From the NCBI GenBank assembly GCA_013339895.1, contig JABACO010000016.1, positions 2,375,767 to 2,439,766 of the forward strand: a DNA stretch of 64,000 bases, read 5' to 3'. The position numbers and the translations under genes are program-made. This document shows positions 22,401-32,333 of this stretch, in pieces; the first letter of the stretch is position 1, and the number at the start of each line of letters is the position of its first letter. Origin of the DNA: Ephydatia muelleri (taxonomy: Eukaryota; Porifera; Demospongiae; Spongillida; Spongillidae). The notes below the pieces were generated by a model that was not told the DNA's origin, searched no databases, and saw only the letters and a list, made by a program, of their open reading frames with translations.

Positions 22401-24882
22401 CCACAATTCAGTTAACAAAACATCTCTGGGAGCGTCTACTAAACGAGCTGAAGTGAGGTATAGGGATAGTAAGTAGGGTGGCCCCTAAGGGTTTAGGGTG
22501 GCCCCTTAGGGTTTAGGGTGGCCCCTTAGGGTTTAGGGTGGCCCCTTAGGGTTTAGGGTGGCCCCTTAGGGTTTAGGGTGGCCCCTTAGGGTTTAGGGTG
22601 GCCCCTTAGGGTTTAGGGTGGCCCCTTAGGGTTTAGGGTGGCCCCTTACCTTAGGGTTTAGGGTGGCCCCTTAGGGGCCTTAGGATTAGGGTGGGCCAAA
22701 GGCACCTTACATGTCACATTTCACCAGTCTCCCTTTCAACATGTTTGTCGAGGTGGGGGGGGGGTCATGCAAAAGTCCCCTGACGTCTGGGTGATGGTGT
22801 AGTCACACGTCCACCTCCCATATTCATAAAACTACAAATGTATGTGCTGTATTGTGCACAAACCACACCCCATACTAGTGCCAACAGTCAAGGCCACACC
22901 CCCATATGTGGGTCAGCAGTCAAGGCACTGCAGTTGGTGCACTTTGACCTGTGTGCATATGTTTTTGGTCTCCAGGCTTGTCAATAGATAGAGCACAACC
23001 ATTTGCACAGGCCTACATACATACATACATGCATGGATGGATTTGCACAGTAATGTTTGGATGTTTAGCGTACGGATATGTTACAGATATGTTGTTAGTA
23101 GTAGCAGTTATCTGTTGAATTGTGTTCCCCCTCTCCCACAGGATTGTGTAGACAGCAGCAAAAGAAGCTAGTTGCCGCCATGGAGAAAGCCTGGGACCAC
23201 GGTATGATCCACCCTCTATTTCATTTGAAGGGGGGGGGGGGGGGGGCAGCTTTGCATGTATTTGTATGAAGAGAGGTTTGGGGAAGGGCACCAGTCACCA
23301 TTATGACATCATCACTTTTGTAGGCTGGCTTCAGTACACTGTTCCCAGGAAGATGGCTGAAGAGAAGAAGGTGTTCCAATTGCAGTCAAACAAAATCCAA
23401 TTATCTTAGATTCAGGTGCTAGCTGGGACACACTTTGCACAATGTACTGATCATGTTGTAACACAGTCATGTTTTGGTGATCTTTTGTTGTGTGCTAGCA
23501 GGTATGCCATCTTCACATGATTGTATCTTCAAATCGTAACGGAAGATACCTGTTTGTGTGTTACTGGGCTTGTAATCATGTTGTGTGTGCATAGGTGTGT
23601 GTGCGTAGGTGTGCCCATGAATGTTCTGAGGTATTGGTCTACACTACCTTGGTATCCCAGTTGCTGGTATTGGAAGGGCTATCACTTGTTGGTTGGGGAG
23701 AACTGCTAGATGTGTCATGCAAAACACTAACGTTGTCAGATAGTTTACAGCATACATATCATGGAACTACATGTGTGCACGAAGTGATATTACTGCACGT
23801 ATACATCTTGTACATTATTTTAGAAAGTTACTTTATGTTGAAGGCACTCCAATGACACCCAACTACATGTACAGTGTCTCACCAGTTTTATGCAGTTATT
23901 GAAGTACTTCATTAATGTTCAATATGAGAAACAGTCATCTAAAAGTTACATAATATAAGTTGTGATAGTACTCAGCCTAGCTGGTGCAATATGTAGGACT
24001 GAGGATCTATTAAAACTGATACCTTGTACGCAGTACATGTCATTTCCATCCCACATATGATTATTGTACATGCTTGTAAGGAAAGGAAGGAGACAGCAGC
24101 TGGAACTAATTTGAATTACATCATAGTTCACCAGTAACGAATTGTTAGCTATCAGTCTTTCAATAATTTCAGCTAAGAACGGTTCGAGAATGGTTAAGAA
24201 ATTTCAAACCCTTCCCCTTTAAGGGCTTAAGGACCTTTCATCAGCATCCCAGAGTCCCACTCTGGTGCACACGTATATGACGGGTTGTTCTAACCACCAT
24301 CTCCGCAGAACAGACCAAGATCGCTGTGTGTATTCCCCAGTTTATTGGGGAAGTGCCAGGCTGCACACCTGATGGTGAACTTTAACTCCCTCTTCTACAA
24401 AGGCAAAGGTGCTCAAATCCAACATTGCCTCTTGTCTGTACTGTGCAGATATATGTCCTTATCCTTTTTGTGAGTGATTTTACAGACGCTGCTGATGTCA
24501 CCCAACATGATTCTATGTACTCAGGTCTCTGGACATAACGTCAAATACCAATTATCAACAATTGCATTTTGTAGGCACTTAAAGCGAAGGGCCCAATAAA
24601 CAAACCCTGCTATCTGATATACAAACTGAAGTGCAGACAAGAGCTATATGTGATTTTGTTCGTTACGGTATCATGATTCCAAATTATCTAGTTGCATGGC
24701 TGCTGTGTAATTGTCTTCCTACATGTACTGTCAAAGCCTGACACTGCTGCCTTCAAAGATTTGCACTGATTAATTCGTCATTTGTATAGGTAGAAGAAGC
24801 GCCAGTGATGCCTAAGCTAAGTAAACCCTCCATGCCCTCCAACTTGTTCCAGCTCCTTCAATCTCTCCACCCAGAAGAGTGA
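13411..24882 (+). CDS. MRPS18B: Mitochondrial ribosomal protein bS18m (MRPS18B-like)
   Basis: Seven exons: 13411-13600, 16006-16073, 16216-16284, 16869-16935, 23142-23201, 23324-23370, 24790-24882 (TGA 24880-24882). They sum to 594 nt, exactly 198 codons, and all junction phases agree. Exon 1 gives an Arg-rich, acid-poor N-terminus fitting a mitochondrial targeting peptide. The core follows human MRPS18B: DYRRKFKGAVPPA, the zinc-binding CPIC in exon 3, ELLEQFLCPFTG in exon 4, TGLCRQQQKKL across exons 4-5, and KAWDHGWLQYTVP. The product is a small-subunit mitoribosome protein. If the GTGTTC donor at 23371 is not used, exon 6 reads through to a stop at 23407; the in-phase exon at 24790 makes splicing more likely. 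Exon 1 is the only ATG-containing candidate and ends at a strong GTAAGC donor. Introns are unusually rich in tandem arrays. Confidence 0.88.
13836..13870 (+). mobile_element. Diverged copy of the terminal repeat of the 4.5-kb MITE
   Basis: ATGTGTTAGGTCCCTA followed by AACAATCCCAA resembles the right TIR of the MITE at 4529-4786. No partner end was identified nearby. Confidence 0.4.
14314..14705 (+). repeat. 65-bp tandem repeat, six copies
   Basis: Units starting at actcatgtgggctggtcatt, spaced exactly 65 bp (for example 14379 and 14444), differing mainly at one T/C (gcatcactcc or gcaccactcc). In MRPS18B intron 1. Confidence 0.95.
15170..15412 (+). repeat. 33-bp tandem repeat
   Basis: About seven units of ggtatcatggtcagatgggt plus accaggggtaaaa, with two longer units carrying an extra CCATATCATGG insertion. 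In MRPS18B intron 1. Confidence 0.9.
15496..15822 (+). CDS. Unrecognised 108-aa ORF inside MRPS18B intron 1
   Basis: ATG at 15496 to TGA at 15820, on the same strand as MRPS18B. The sequence has ordinary amino-acid composition (several Trp, Cys and Tyr) and no simple repeat. A TATAAAATATA string lies about 30 bp upstream of the ATG. I recognise no domain. It could be a chance ORF, a retained intronic exon or a gene fragment. Confidence 0.2.
   Translation: MDDQEALFHTNNSVFVSSRYWKRSVREVQDYNIKCGQSFHASQTTEKLRLYAYNAIVAIWHKTTISVGVLKRFTCTKGWGKMCAQDRREYIVLELININDTEFIWVGT
16385..16860 (+). repeat. C-rich CACACCTTACCCCTCC minisatellite
   Basis: Variable units of CTCACACACCTTACCCCTCC and CACTCACACCTGACCCCTCC fill MRPS18B intron 3 up to the acceptor of exon 4, effectively acting as its polypyrimidine tract. 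Confidence 0.9.
17704..18505 (+). repeat. 37-bp satellite, about 22 near-identical copies
   Basis: Unit begins ggttgggctatggaggctgc. Copies are spaced exactly 37 bp with essentially no differences through 18.47 kb, which points to recent amplification or homogenisation. In MRPS18B intron 4. Confidence 0.97.
19620..21917 (+). repeat. 14-bp satellite TTAGTACTGCTCCC, about 2.3 kb
   Basis: More than 150 units of TTAGTACTGCTCCC. Variant units recur: an 8-bp short form (TTAGTCCC), a palindromic junction AGTACTGCAGTACT, and single-base changes (CCATTAG, CCTTTAG). In MRPS18B intron 4. Confidence 0.97.
22472..22700 (+). repeat. 20-bp repeat containing TTAGGGTTTAGGG
   Basis: About ten copies of GCCCCTTAGGGTTTAGGGTG. 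Each unit holds a telomere-like hexamer and heptamer, but it is an interstitial minisatellite in MRPS18B intron 4. Confidence 0.93.
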
Positions 24883-25250
24883 CAAATGGTGATGACTTCG
24901 ACATTGCCTATGGGGACTCTAATTAACATATTGTAACATGCTTTTGCGTAACCCTCAAATCCATTTCAACATCTTGATATGTTGTGTCAGTAGATACATA
25001 GCATACACATTGCAGGATGATTGGACAGTGCATGATTGATTCTTTCCTAGTTCTGTCTACATTATTAGTGATCCTTTACCTGTGCATCAGAGAGTGTTTG
25101 TATTTATACAGAAAACCCTTGTTTCATTGTTCCCAGTCTCCCACTAATGTCAGGAACTCTTTGACATTGTTCAGTCTCCCACTAATGCCGGGAACTATTT
25201 GTCCAGGACTCTGTAATGGTATTGTGAGGAAGTTCTGTCAGTAGGTGGCC
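24883..25250. other. 3' flank of MRPS18B
   Basis: Unique sequence between the MRPS18B stop and the duplicated block. Nothing else recognised; no canonical AATAAA close to the stop. Confidence 0.4.
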
Positions 25251-27255
25251 ATTTTACAGTACAACAAGCTTACACATGCACACACACTGATACACACACA
25301 CAACACACACACAAACACATATACACACATACCTTTTGAGGCTCGTCAATGTGTACATAGGTATTGACATGGATGGAGCTTTTTCTGCATAAAGAGTTGG
25401 GCACCATTTCCTGAGAATGAAAGCTAAGAAAGGGAAAATCACACAATCAAGCCTACGTTATCAATAACCAAGCCAGATATTGACTTTTACACAAGTCATT
25501 ACATGGTGCGCTTCTTTTGAAATGCATACAATTTTAAAAAGTATACGAACCTCTTACATATATTCACGAATGTGAATTAGCGTGATAACATCAAAACATG
25601 TTGACCAAATTGTTTGTGTGTGTGTGTGTGTGTATATGTGTGTGCCGCGTGGTACGCAATATTCACAACGTGAACGCCCTATTTGGTGGAACAGTGAAAT
25701 GTGTAAGCTACGCACAACACCAGCCACCCCCTTTGGGCATCACAACGCACCCCTCTGTAGTAGCGTACAATAAACATACGGGATGGCGGTTTCTTGAGTC
25801 GGGTGCTGCGTGCCCGCCATCATCACAATAATTCTGCTTACAATGCAATTCTGTGTAATATTAATTTGAATAAACTTTTCCTGGGTCAGGCTTATGACAC
25901 CTCTGTTTGTCCTACCTCTATTACTCTAACGTTTAAGTTAGTAATCGCTACTACTGTGATATCTAAGTTAGTAATCTCTACTACTGTGATATCTAAGTTA
26001 GTAATCTGGCTGCAAGGTAGCCAAGTGTTATCATTCTTGTTAAAATTAATGACACAGGATCTGATGTTGTCTGTTCTTACCGGGATGCACTTGAGTGCTC
26101 CAAAGCCAAACATCGGCTGCCTAATCAATAGGGTGGAGCTGTTGGACCAGCAGAGACCCGCCCCTTCAATCCCTACTCTCATCACCTGCACAGTGTGGTT
26201 AGGGTTTATACATTTCAGCCTTTCAATGCACAGAGCCAGTTGTGTGAGGTCTGGTAATGTTGAATGGCTATCAGTGTCAGCAGTATTGCCCACTTGGTTA
26301 CTTCTCCCTTCGACCTGCCTGTGTAGAACTGCACAAATGCCCCCTGAGCTGGAAGTCTAGATTGCACCACAAAAAAAAATTGCCATCCTGTTTAGTCAAC
26401 ACAAATTAATTGATGAGCTTTGAAAGGTTCTCCTTATAGGTGTAAAGCAGATGTGACTTTTGATAGAGGTTTGGAGGTGGGATGATATAGTTATATTCAC
26501 ACTAAAGTAGTTCATTTAGTCTTTGGTGGGAATGATTGGGTGTTGATGAAGCATGCAAGCATCTGTAGGGTGAACATATTTTGAGGGAAAGCTTTATGGC
26601 ATTTGATACATCTGCCAACATAGCATGAGGTGATGTCCTACAGATTGTACAACTCAGTGTTGCTTTAGTTTTAATTAGTATAATTTTTTGTCAGACTTAA
26701 ATTCCAAATAAGAGATCTTTAACGCAAATGAGTTCCCACTTGATGCAGATGTCCAAGATAAAGACAATTCAGATACGTCCAAGTTTTAAACCCGTTATGT
26801 GTTCGACAGTGTGGTTGTCCCTATGTGATCTGTTTTGTATATACAGTATACTGTACAAAACAGTTCACCACTCCATCTATCCACCATTCTTTAGTTCTTT
26901 TGCCAAACTATTGCCCCAAGTTTCCAAGCATCACTCTATGCAATTATGACTGGATCAGATCTCAGTGTTTGACTGAATCATCTCATGCATGTTGACCTTT
27001 TCCTCAGAGCACAAATACATTCATTGTTTACATCTGCAAATGTTGTGCCTTATGCGCTAAAACCACATCACCATATATGGTGCCACCCCAATACATCCCA
27101 ACACACCCCAACGCATGGTGTTAACAGTTAAGACCACACCCCCAATACATAAATAGCATACTACACATATGTTTGTTCATTTTTATATGGTTTCCTTCCA
27201 CCCTCCCCATAGGATTGTGTCTACAGCAGCAGCAAAAAAAAAAAAAAGCCATGGA
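25250..27255 (+). pseudogene. Segmental duplication, copy B, with decayed MRPS18B exon 5
   Basis: Diverged duplicate of MRPS18B intron 4 plus exon 5. At 27212 the exon start GGATTGTGT is kept, but the AGA codon has changed, a poly-A run replaces the Lys codons and the frame is lost before GCCATGGAGA. No other MRPS18B exon is duplicated here. Confidence 0.7.
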
Positions 27256-28155
27256 GATCCAGCCAGGGTCTGGAAATAGCATATCATGCTGTACTTGCAG
27301 AACTACATGTATACAATGAAAGTTTTTTATTTTTTGTTGTTGCAGTTCTTAAAAGTGGCTTTCATCAATTACACCAATCTGTATGCCCCTCCTCCTTGCC
27401 CTAATATGGAATATGGAATGTGTCAAGCTATACACAGAGAGACTTGGTCATTGTTTTATCAGATTCCATTTTTTTGCTGTTGATTTTTGCATCCGAGCAA
27501 AAAAAAACAACAAACAAACAAAAAACAAACAAACTAGTCTGGCATTAACTGGCCTTGTCAGACATTTCCTACGGCCCTATGGCGATAGCCACAAATGATT
27601 ATTAGCTGGACACTAAGTTCAATGATTCTTCTATGTTCTGTGTGGCATCATCAAAGCCAGATGGCCAACTCCCAACAAGGCTAAAGTGGTAGGCAGGCAT
27701 CTTAGTAGCTCAAATCATGCCACACACTGGTTAAATAGCCACCCCAACAGTCTGTGCTATTCGCCATGTTCAGTTGCCAGTGTCTGAAGTGATGCATATT
27801 GTACATACGAGCTATGCATGTCGTTTACAAATTAACTGTCAATGATTTCTTTCCTTTGGAATATATAAATGTAAAATGTGTGCAAAAATACCTCTATGCA
27901 AAAATGGCTGATGGTATGTTGGGTTGTGTGGGCATGAGTGTATATATTGGGATGAGAGCAGCTGATGACGTTGACAGGACCGCCAGAGTGGCTGTATGCA
28001 GAGGAAGGTTAGTAGACCTTGAGAGTGGTGTGATTAGTAAGGTGGTGGTGGAGTTAAAGAGGGAGCTGGTACCCGTATCAGACATGTTGGTAGAATGTGC
28101 ACTGCCCTGTGTGCTTAGTGTCAAGCGAAGATGGCATAGAGGGTAGGCCCTTGAA
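27256..28155 (+). other. Unassigned interval with a 115-codon ORF
   Basis: ORF 27799-28146 (an internal Met at 27903 starts MADGMLGCVG) ends at TAG. It has a moderately hydrophobic, Val-rich C-terminal half and no recognised domain. It precedes the RING ORF on the same strand and may belong to the same transposon-derived unit. A poly-A run lies at 27234-27246. Confidence 0.2.
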
Positions 28156-28284
28156 CGATGGTAGGACAGCTAAGACCCTACCTGGTACACTTCCTGAGTC
28201 ATGTCAGCAGTGGCCCACAGGGGGCTGGAGGAAGGTCAGAGCAGTATGGAGACCATGACATGGTAAGTCCAGAGCATGCACACA

Positions 28285-28321
<37 letters not shown>
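28285..28321 (+). repeat. (CA)n microsatellite
   Basis: Short pure CA run. A poly-T tract (about 20 nt) follows at 28681-28700. The interval 28330-29170 shows no other gene. Confidence 0.85.
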
Positions 28322-29175
28322 CTTTTCACAGATGTCGAGTCCCCATGCACATGTGTGTGTATGTACCTGCATAACACAGGCTTCAAATGATATTTAATTG
28401 TAGTTAACATCACATTCCAAAGGCTATGACATGAATATCGTGGGTATATTTTAAACACACTAGACACATCAGACAATCCTTGTCTGTTTGCAAGCCGACA
28501 GAAGTTGACAAAGTTCTTGTAGGCAATATTTTCAATGCTTATTCATGCCTGTTACTTGGACAGAAAGTGTGATGTGCCGCATCTAAGTTTTAACTGCAAA
28601 TCTTCATCTTCAATGCCAACTTTTTAGTATCGCTTTCTTCAGTAATGTGGACCAAAAGTTAAATCCCTTAAAACACCAGTTTTTTTTTTTTTTTTTTTTT
28701 GCTTCCCAATAACAAATGGTGCTCCTTTGATCCAGCAGCATAAATAATGAAAGGCACGGTGATTCTTTGACCGTTTCTCCTCTGCAACATTTCTTTTTAT
28801 CTTTGTCTCTGGAAGAACTCGATAAGCACAGCCAGTGTTAACTTAAGTTTCAGATGTCTTCAGGTAAGGTACCTGCCACTATGATTCCACAATTCCATAT
28901 CTGCTGACTCTGCTGACAATTAGGGTCTTAGTGTTATGCATCTTGTTACATGAATCCAATGAACTACTTGAAGCCTTGAATGATCGTTCCCATGTTAATA
29001 TGAGCTTCCTCCTGGAACAGGCCCAGTGACAAGAACACTACCTCTCCCTTGCACCAAGGTAATTTCGAAAAGAGTATACAGTATGCAGTATACATCTATT
29101 TACTCAGATATGTCATCCAAAACCACCACCAAAGTCACAATTCACAGGCCGACCAGCCCATAATAGCAAAGATTA

Positions 29176-29667
29176 TTGCAACCATACATGCAGACAGGCT
29201 TTTCAGTGCAAGACCATATACTTGCCAGATCCAACAATCCAGACATACTGGACCAACTTCAGTGTCCCTTGTGCCTGGCAATTATACATAGGGCACAGGA
29301 GTTGCCATGTAGAGCATTGGTTTGCACAGACTGCATGATACGTTGGTTCATTGCATCCAACTGCAGTGGGGTCAAATGTCCATGCTGCATCATGGACACT
29401 CCTTTGGCTCATGCTCATACCCCTCCTACTAGGACAGTAAGTGCAAGAACCATCCAGTGCCGCTGCAAGCTAATGGTGTGGGGAGTAGTCAGCCAGGAAG
29501 AGCCTCCTGCACTTCTTTGCAAGGGGCTAGACTACCTTGCCCCAGCAGAAAGGCACACACTAGTGCAAGAGGCTGGAGTAGTGAGCACAGTAGGAGCAGG
29601 TGAAGCACTGGCTATTAAAGCTGGCCTTGGACTACCATGGACAAAACTACAGCTGATCCGAAGGTGA
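29176..29667 (+). CDS. RING-finger protein fragment (multi-copy, transposon-associated family)
   Basis: The 163-codon reading frame opens at 29176; the first ATG may not be the true start because a related frame exists upstream (29049-29291). Residues about 30-75 hold a C3HC4-like RING: CPLC, then CRALVCTDC, then CPCC. An Arg/Thr-rich linker and a second Cys cluster (CRCK) follow. From memory, RING-bearing ORFs of this style recur in sponge genomes; a search is needed. It stands next to the piggyBac element but outside its TIRs, so it is not part of it. The start and any introns are uncertain. Confidence 0.45.
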   Translation: MQPYMQTGFSVQDHILARSNNPDILDQLQCPLCLAIIHRAQELPCRALVCTDCMIRWFIASNCSGVKCPCCIMDTPLAHAHTPPTRTVSARTIQCRCKLMVWGVVSQEEPPALLCKGLDYLAPAERHTLVQEAGVVSTVGAGEALAIKAGLGLPWTKLQLIRR

Positions 29668-29870
29668 CAAAAATTAAATACAGAGTATGTTCCAGTAATC
29701 ATCACTTGGTGCCTTCTTTTTTTTCCTTCTGCAACATGATCTAAAGATCATAAACTTACATTGGATGGGTGGTTGAAGGCATCAGGGGTCCTGTGAAGAG
29801 AATGAGGAAAATCGCTTGAAGGATGATTGATGACAACCTCCATGGGGAAATGGCTCTTCTTTTCATTTAA

Positions 29871-29926
29871 TCATAGATTGACTGAAACGGGAGTGACTTA
29901 AGTCAGTGACTTAAGTCACTACCCTG
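29871..29926 (+). repeat. Left TIR region of the piggyBac element
   Basis: TCATAGATTGAC, then two TGACTTAAGTCA-type palindromes separated by a few bases, adjacent to TTAA. Confidence 0.85.
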
Positions 29927-29955
29927 GGATACAGTGAAATGAGATTTATACCTAG

Positions 29956-32073
29956 CTATTCAAACAAATTCTTTACATGTGGTTGATTGTTAATACAGAT
30001 AACAGCAGGTTCATATATATGAATTTCATTTAAGCTACACATGATCACTTGGGAGTAAAAATGGTATGCATGCTTGCCACATTGTGTATCACTGATTATA
30101 ATATGCTTTACTATACAGGCACTTCCATGCTTAGACTTCAGCCCACATAAGGCAACAATGCTGCCATTTGCCATTTCAGAGCACACAGTACAATAGTTCT
30201 TGCATGGGCTTTTGCATACACTGCAAGCTCTACTAGCATAGGTAGCTACCCAAGAAGCAGAGTTTTTATCGTACAATGGATGCAAGCTCAATGGGGCAAT
30301 GTTGTGGGGTAATGTTTCATGTGAATCCTGTTGCTGAGTTGCGTGAGTACGTTTACGTTTATTGGTACTTGTAAGTAAAGCTTCAGCAACAGCTTCCGTG
30401 AAATCCGAGTGGCTCATTTTCGTACTCCCTGGGTGAAATCGTTTGAACAGAAGGTACGCATCGGTCTCAACCATTCCAAGAACGGTTGAAATAACACGGC
30501 ATGCCCAGGACTGTGTTCGCCATGCTGTCTCCAAAGCTAACCCACCTTGGCGCAAATGGTTGTTAATATCAATGATGGATGCTGCATCAAAATATGATTC
30601 AACCACTTTCCTACGTTTCAATGTTTTGTTAAAAACTTCTGTTTGTCCTATCTCATCACCATCTTCATTTAGCATTTCTCTCCAGCGACGTTTATTGGAG
30701 GGCTTCCCAGGCAAGGTTGTAGAGTGAGTTGAAATAAAGCACTTTCGTACCTTATCTCCCCATGCATGGGCCATAATGTTGTGACCTTCAACATTAGCCT
30801 CTAGTGTTACATCATCTCCAAGTTCTGGAAACTCCACTTCATCCATGTACTTCTTTGGATACATCCGTGTTGCTGTCTTGACAAGTCCTGTGAAGTGCAT
30901 GCCATTCTTTCTACATGCAATGGCTGTAGTTACACTAGCGAAAGCAGAATCAGCACTTATAGCCCTCCCAGATCCATGCCAGGGTTTTGTGAGTCGAAGA
31001 AGTTGGGCAGTTCCTGCTAACTTGTACTCAGCAACGTACTCTTTGTTGGCCATGATTGATGCACCTTCCTGGATTTCCAATTGCAGGATGATCTTGGTAT
31101 CAGCATCTGCACAATTCTTCAGTTCACAGCCTACTCCTTTGGGCTTTCTCTCAATGCAAGTTACATGGGGCATCCCATCGGAACAAAAATCTCCATCCTT
31201 ACCTCGCCATGAAGATACAGATTCATCAACACAGAGCTGCCATCCAGGAAATATTTTCTGTATTCTTCGTTCATTAAAACCATCAACAAGACGTCTAACA
31301 GGGGCCCACTTGTCACCTGTGGCCTCAAGTGCAGAGCAGAAAGAAAGATGTCGCAAGAGGATTTCAAAGCGGTCCCTTGACAAGCCATACCGCTCACCAA
31401 AGCGAGGGGCAGGAAACAGACCATCTTTCGTTGACCACAAATCCCTCCTAGCTTCTGATGTCCTTGTTAAGGAATACAGCACACCAAAAACTGCCAAGAT
31501 TTCTTCTTCAGTGGCCTTAGGGCATCCTACAGGCAATTGGTCAGAAGTCCAAGAAATCACATCTGGCAGCATTTGTGATGGAAAAGACAATTTCCAGTAG
31601 TCCAGAGGCGTCCTGTGTACCTCTTCTACATCATTGCCCCACAATATGTGTGTACCAAACTGAGGTGAGGATCTCCAATCTTCAACAATGCCATCTACTA
31701 CCTTCCATTGTACGCCGTGACAAGATAAACTACTGCCATCACCAACGTCATTGCTTTCTTGATCATGTGGTTCTTCAACCGGCGGATTTGGAGAACTGCT
31801 TGATATGGAAATGGCTGTGGGAATGGATGCTTCAGCATTGCCGCCTGCTGCAGTGCTGTGCCGCCTAATGCTGCGTGCGGAAAACGCCTTCGAAGTAGCG
31901 ACTTCATCAAAATAAACAATGTATTTTACACTACGCCCTTTACCATCAATTCTCTGCACATCCCCAAGCAGTTCTTTTTCCTTAAAAAGCCTTCCGTACC
32001 TCTGCTTTGCATGTTTGTTGCCTAATACCTTAGCTGCATTGCATGTAACACGATCGCCAACAAGGAAAGGCAT
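29956..32073 (-). CDS. piggyBac-like transposase, 705 aa, intact
   Basis: Single uninterrupted ORF filling most of the element. The N-terminal about 150 residues are basic and Ser/Pro-rich. A piggyBac transposase core (DDE_Tnp_1_7 type) follows, with candidate catalytic aspartates in CVDESVSSWRGK, ISADSAFAS and YFDAASIIDINNH, fitting the family DDD triad. The C-terminus has a Cys-rich region (CSVCKSPCKNYCTVC and CGLKSKHGSAC) comparable to the piggyBac Cys-rich DNA-binding domain. Length is within the family range (about 550-700). No frameshifts, so it may be or recently have been active. The start at 32073 is the first Met, about 256 bp inside the right TIR. Confidence 0.9.
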   Translation of the reverse strand: MPFLVGDRVTCNAAKVLGNKHAKQRYGRLFKEKELLGDVQRIDGKGRSVKYIVYFDEVATSKAFSARSIRRHSTAAGGNAEASIPTAISISSSSPNPPVEEPHDQESNDVGDGSSLSCHGVQWKVVDGIVEDWRSSPQFGTHILWGNDVEEVHRTPLDYWKLSFPSQMLPDVISWTSDQLPVGCPKATEEEILAVFGVLYSLTRTSEARRDLWSTKDGLFPAPRFGERYGLSRDRFEILLRHLSFCSALEATGDKWAPVRRLVDGFNERRIQKIFPGWQLCVDESVSSWRGKDGDFCSDGMPHVTCIERKPKGVGCELKNCADADTKIILQLEIQEGASIMANKEYVAEYKLAGTAQLLRLTKPWHGSGRAISADSAFASVTTAIACRKNGMHFTGLVKTATRMYPKKYMDEVEFPELGDDVTLEANVEGHNIMAHAWGDKVRKCFISTHSTTLPGKPSNKRRWREMLNEDGDEIGQTEVFNKTLKRRKVVESYFDAASIIDINNHLRQGGLALETAWRTQSWACRVISTVLGMVETDAYLLFKRFHPGSTKMSHSDFTEAVAEALLTSTNKRKRTHATQQQDSHETLPHNIAPLSLHPLYDKNSASWVATYASRACSVCKSPCKNYCTVCSEMANGSIVALCGLKSKHGSACIVKHIIISDTQCGKHAYHFYSQVIMCSLNEIHIYEPAVICINNQPHVKNLFE

Positions 32074-32275
32074 CGCGGTTTGAACACAAAAAAGGGGCGT
32101 ATTTTGTAATGTTTGCCGCCAAACAGCTATAAAAGCTGCCCTGTTTGCTACGCTCCTCTGGCTTAAAATACAACCATTTTAGAATAGTTTAAAGCTGCAT
32201 GCCACATAGCATGTGTACAATTTTTTAAAAAAGAAGCTAGCGCCACCAACTCGAGTGTTTTATCGTTCCAAAAGT

Positions 32276-32329
32276 TCAGTGACTTAAGTCACTAAATAAT
32301 GACTTAAGTCACGATCCGTCAATCTATGA
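32276..32329 (-). repeat. Right TIR region of the piggyBac element
   Basis: Inverted counterpart of the left end: two TGACTTAAGTCA palindromes (32279-32290 and 32300-32311) and terminal GTCAATCTATGA before TTAA. Confidence 0.85.
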
Positions 32330-32333
32330 TTAA

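Larger units (their letters stand above)
18770..23201 (+). repeat. Segmental duplication, copy A (MRPS18B intron 4 to exon 5)
   Basis: Matches copy B at 25250-27255 in order: TCAAAACATGTTGACC followed by a GT run and GCAATATTCACAAC (19146 and 25591); the TTTGATACATCTG block (about 22200 and 26610); the GGATTGTGTA exon-5 acceptor region (23141 and 27212). The 14-bp and 20-bp satellites occur only in copy A. Confidence 0.75.
29871..32329 (-). mobile_element. piggyBac-type DNA transposon, complete
   Basis: Element of 2459 bp flanked by TTAA at 29867-29870 and 32330-32333. Both ends begin TCATAGATTGAC (inverted), and each end carries two copies of the palindrome TGACTTAAGTCA or its near form. 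It encodes one long transposase ORF on the minus strand. Insertion was into the TTAA of a 75-bp tandem repeat, uninterrupted copies of which remain at 32334-32520. Confidence 0.93.

Noticed and set aside
22472-22700. Telomere or subtelomere
   Set aside because: TTAGGG is embedded in a 20-bp unit and the array lies inside an intron with unique sequence on both sides.
30845-31600. 251-aa plus-strand ORF
   Set aside because: Antisense shadow of the piggyBac transposase.
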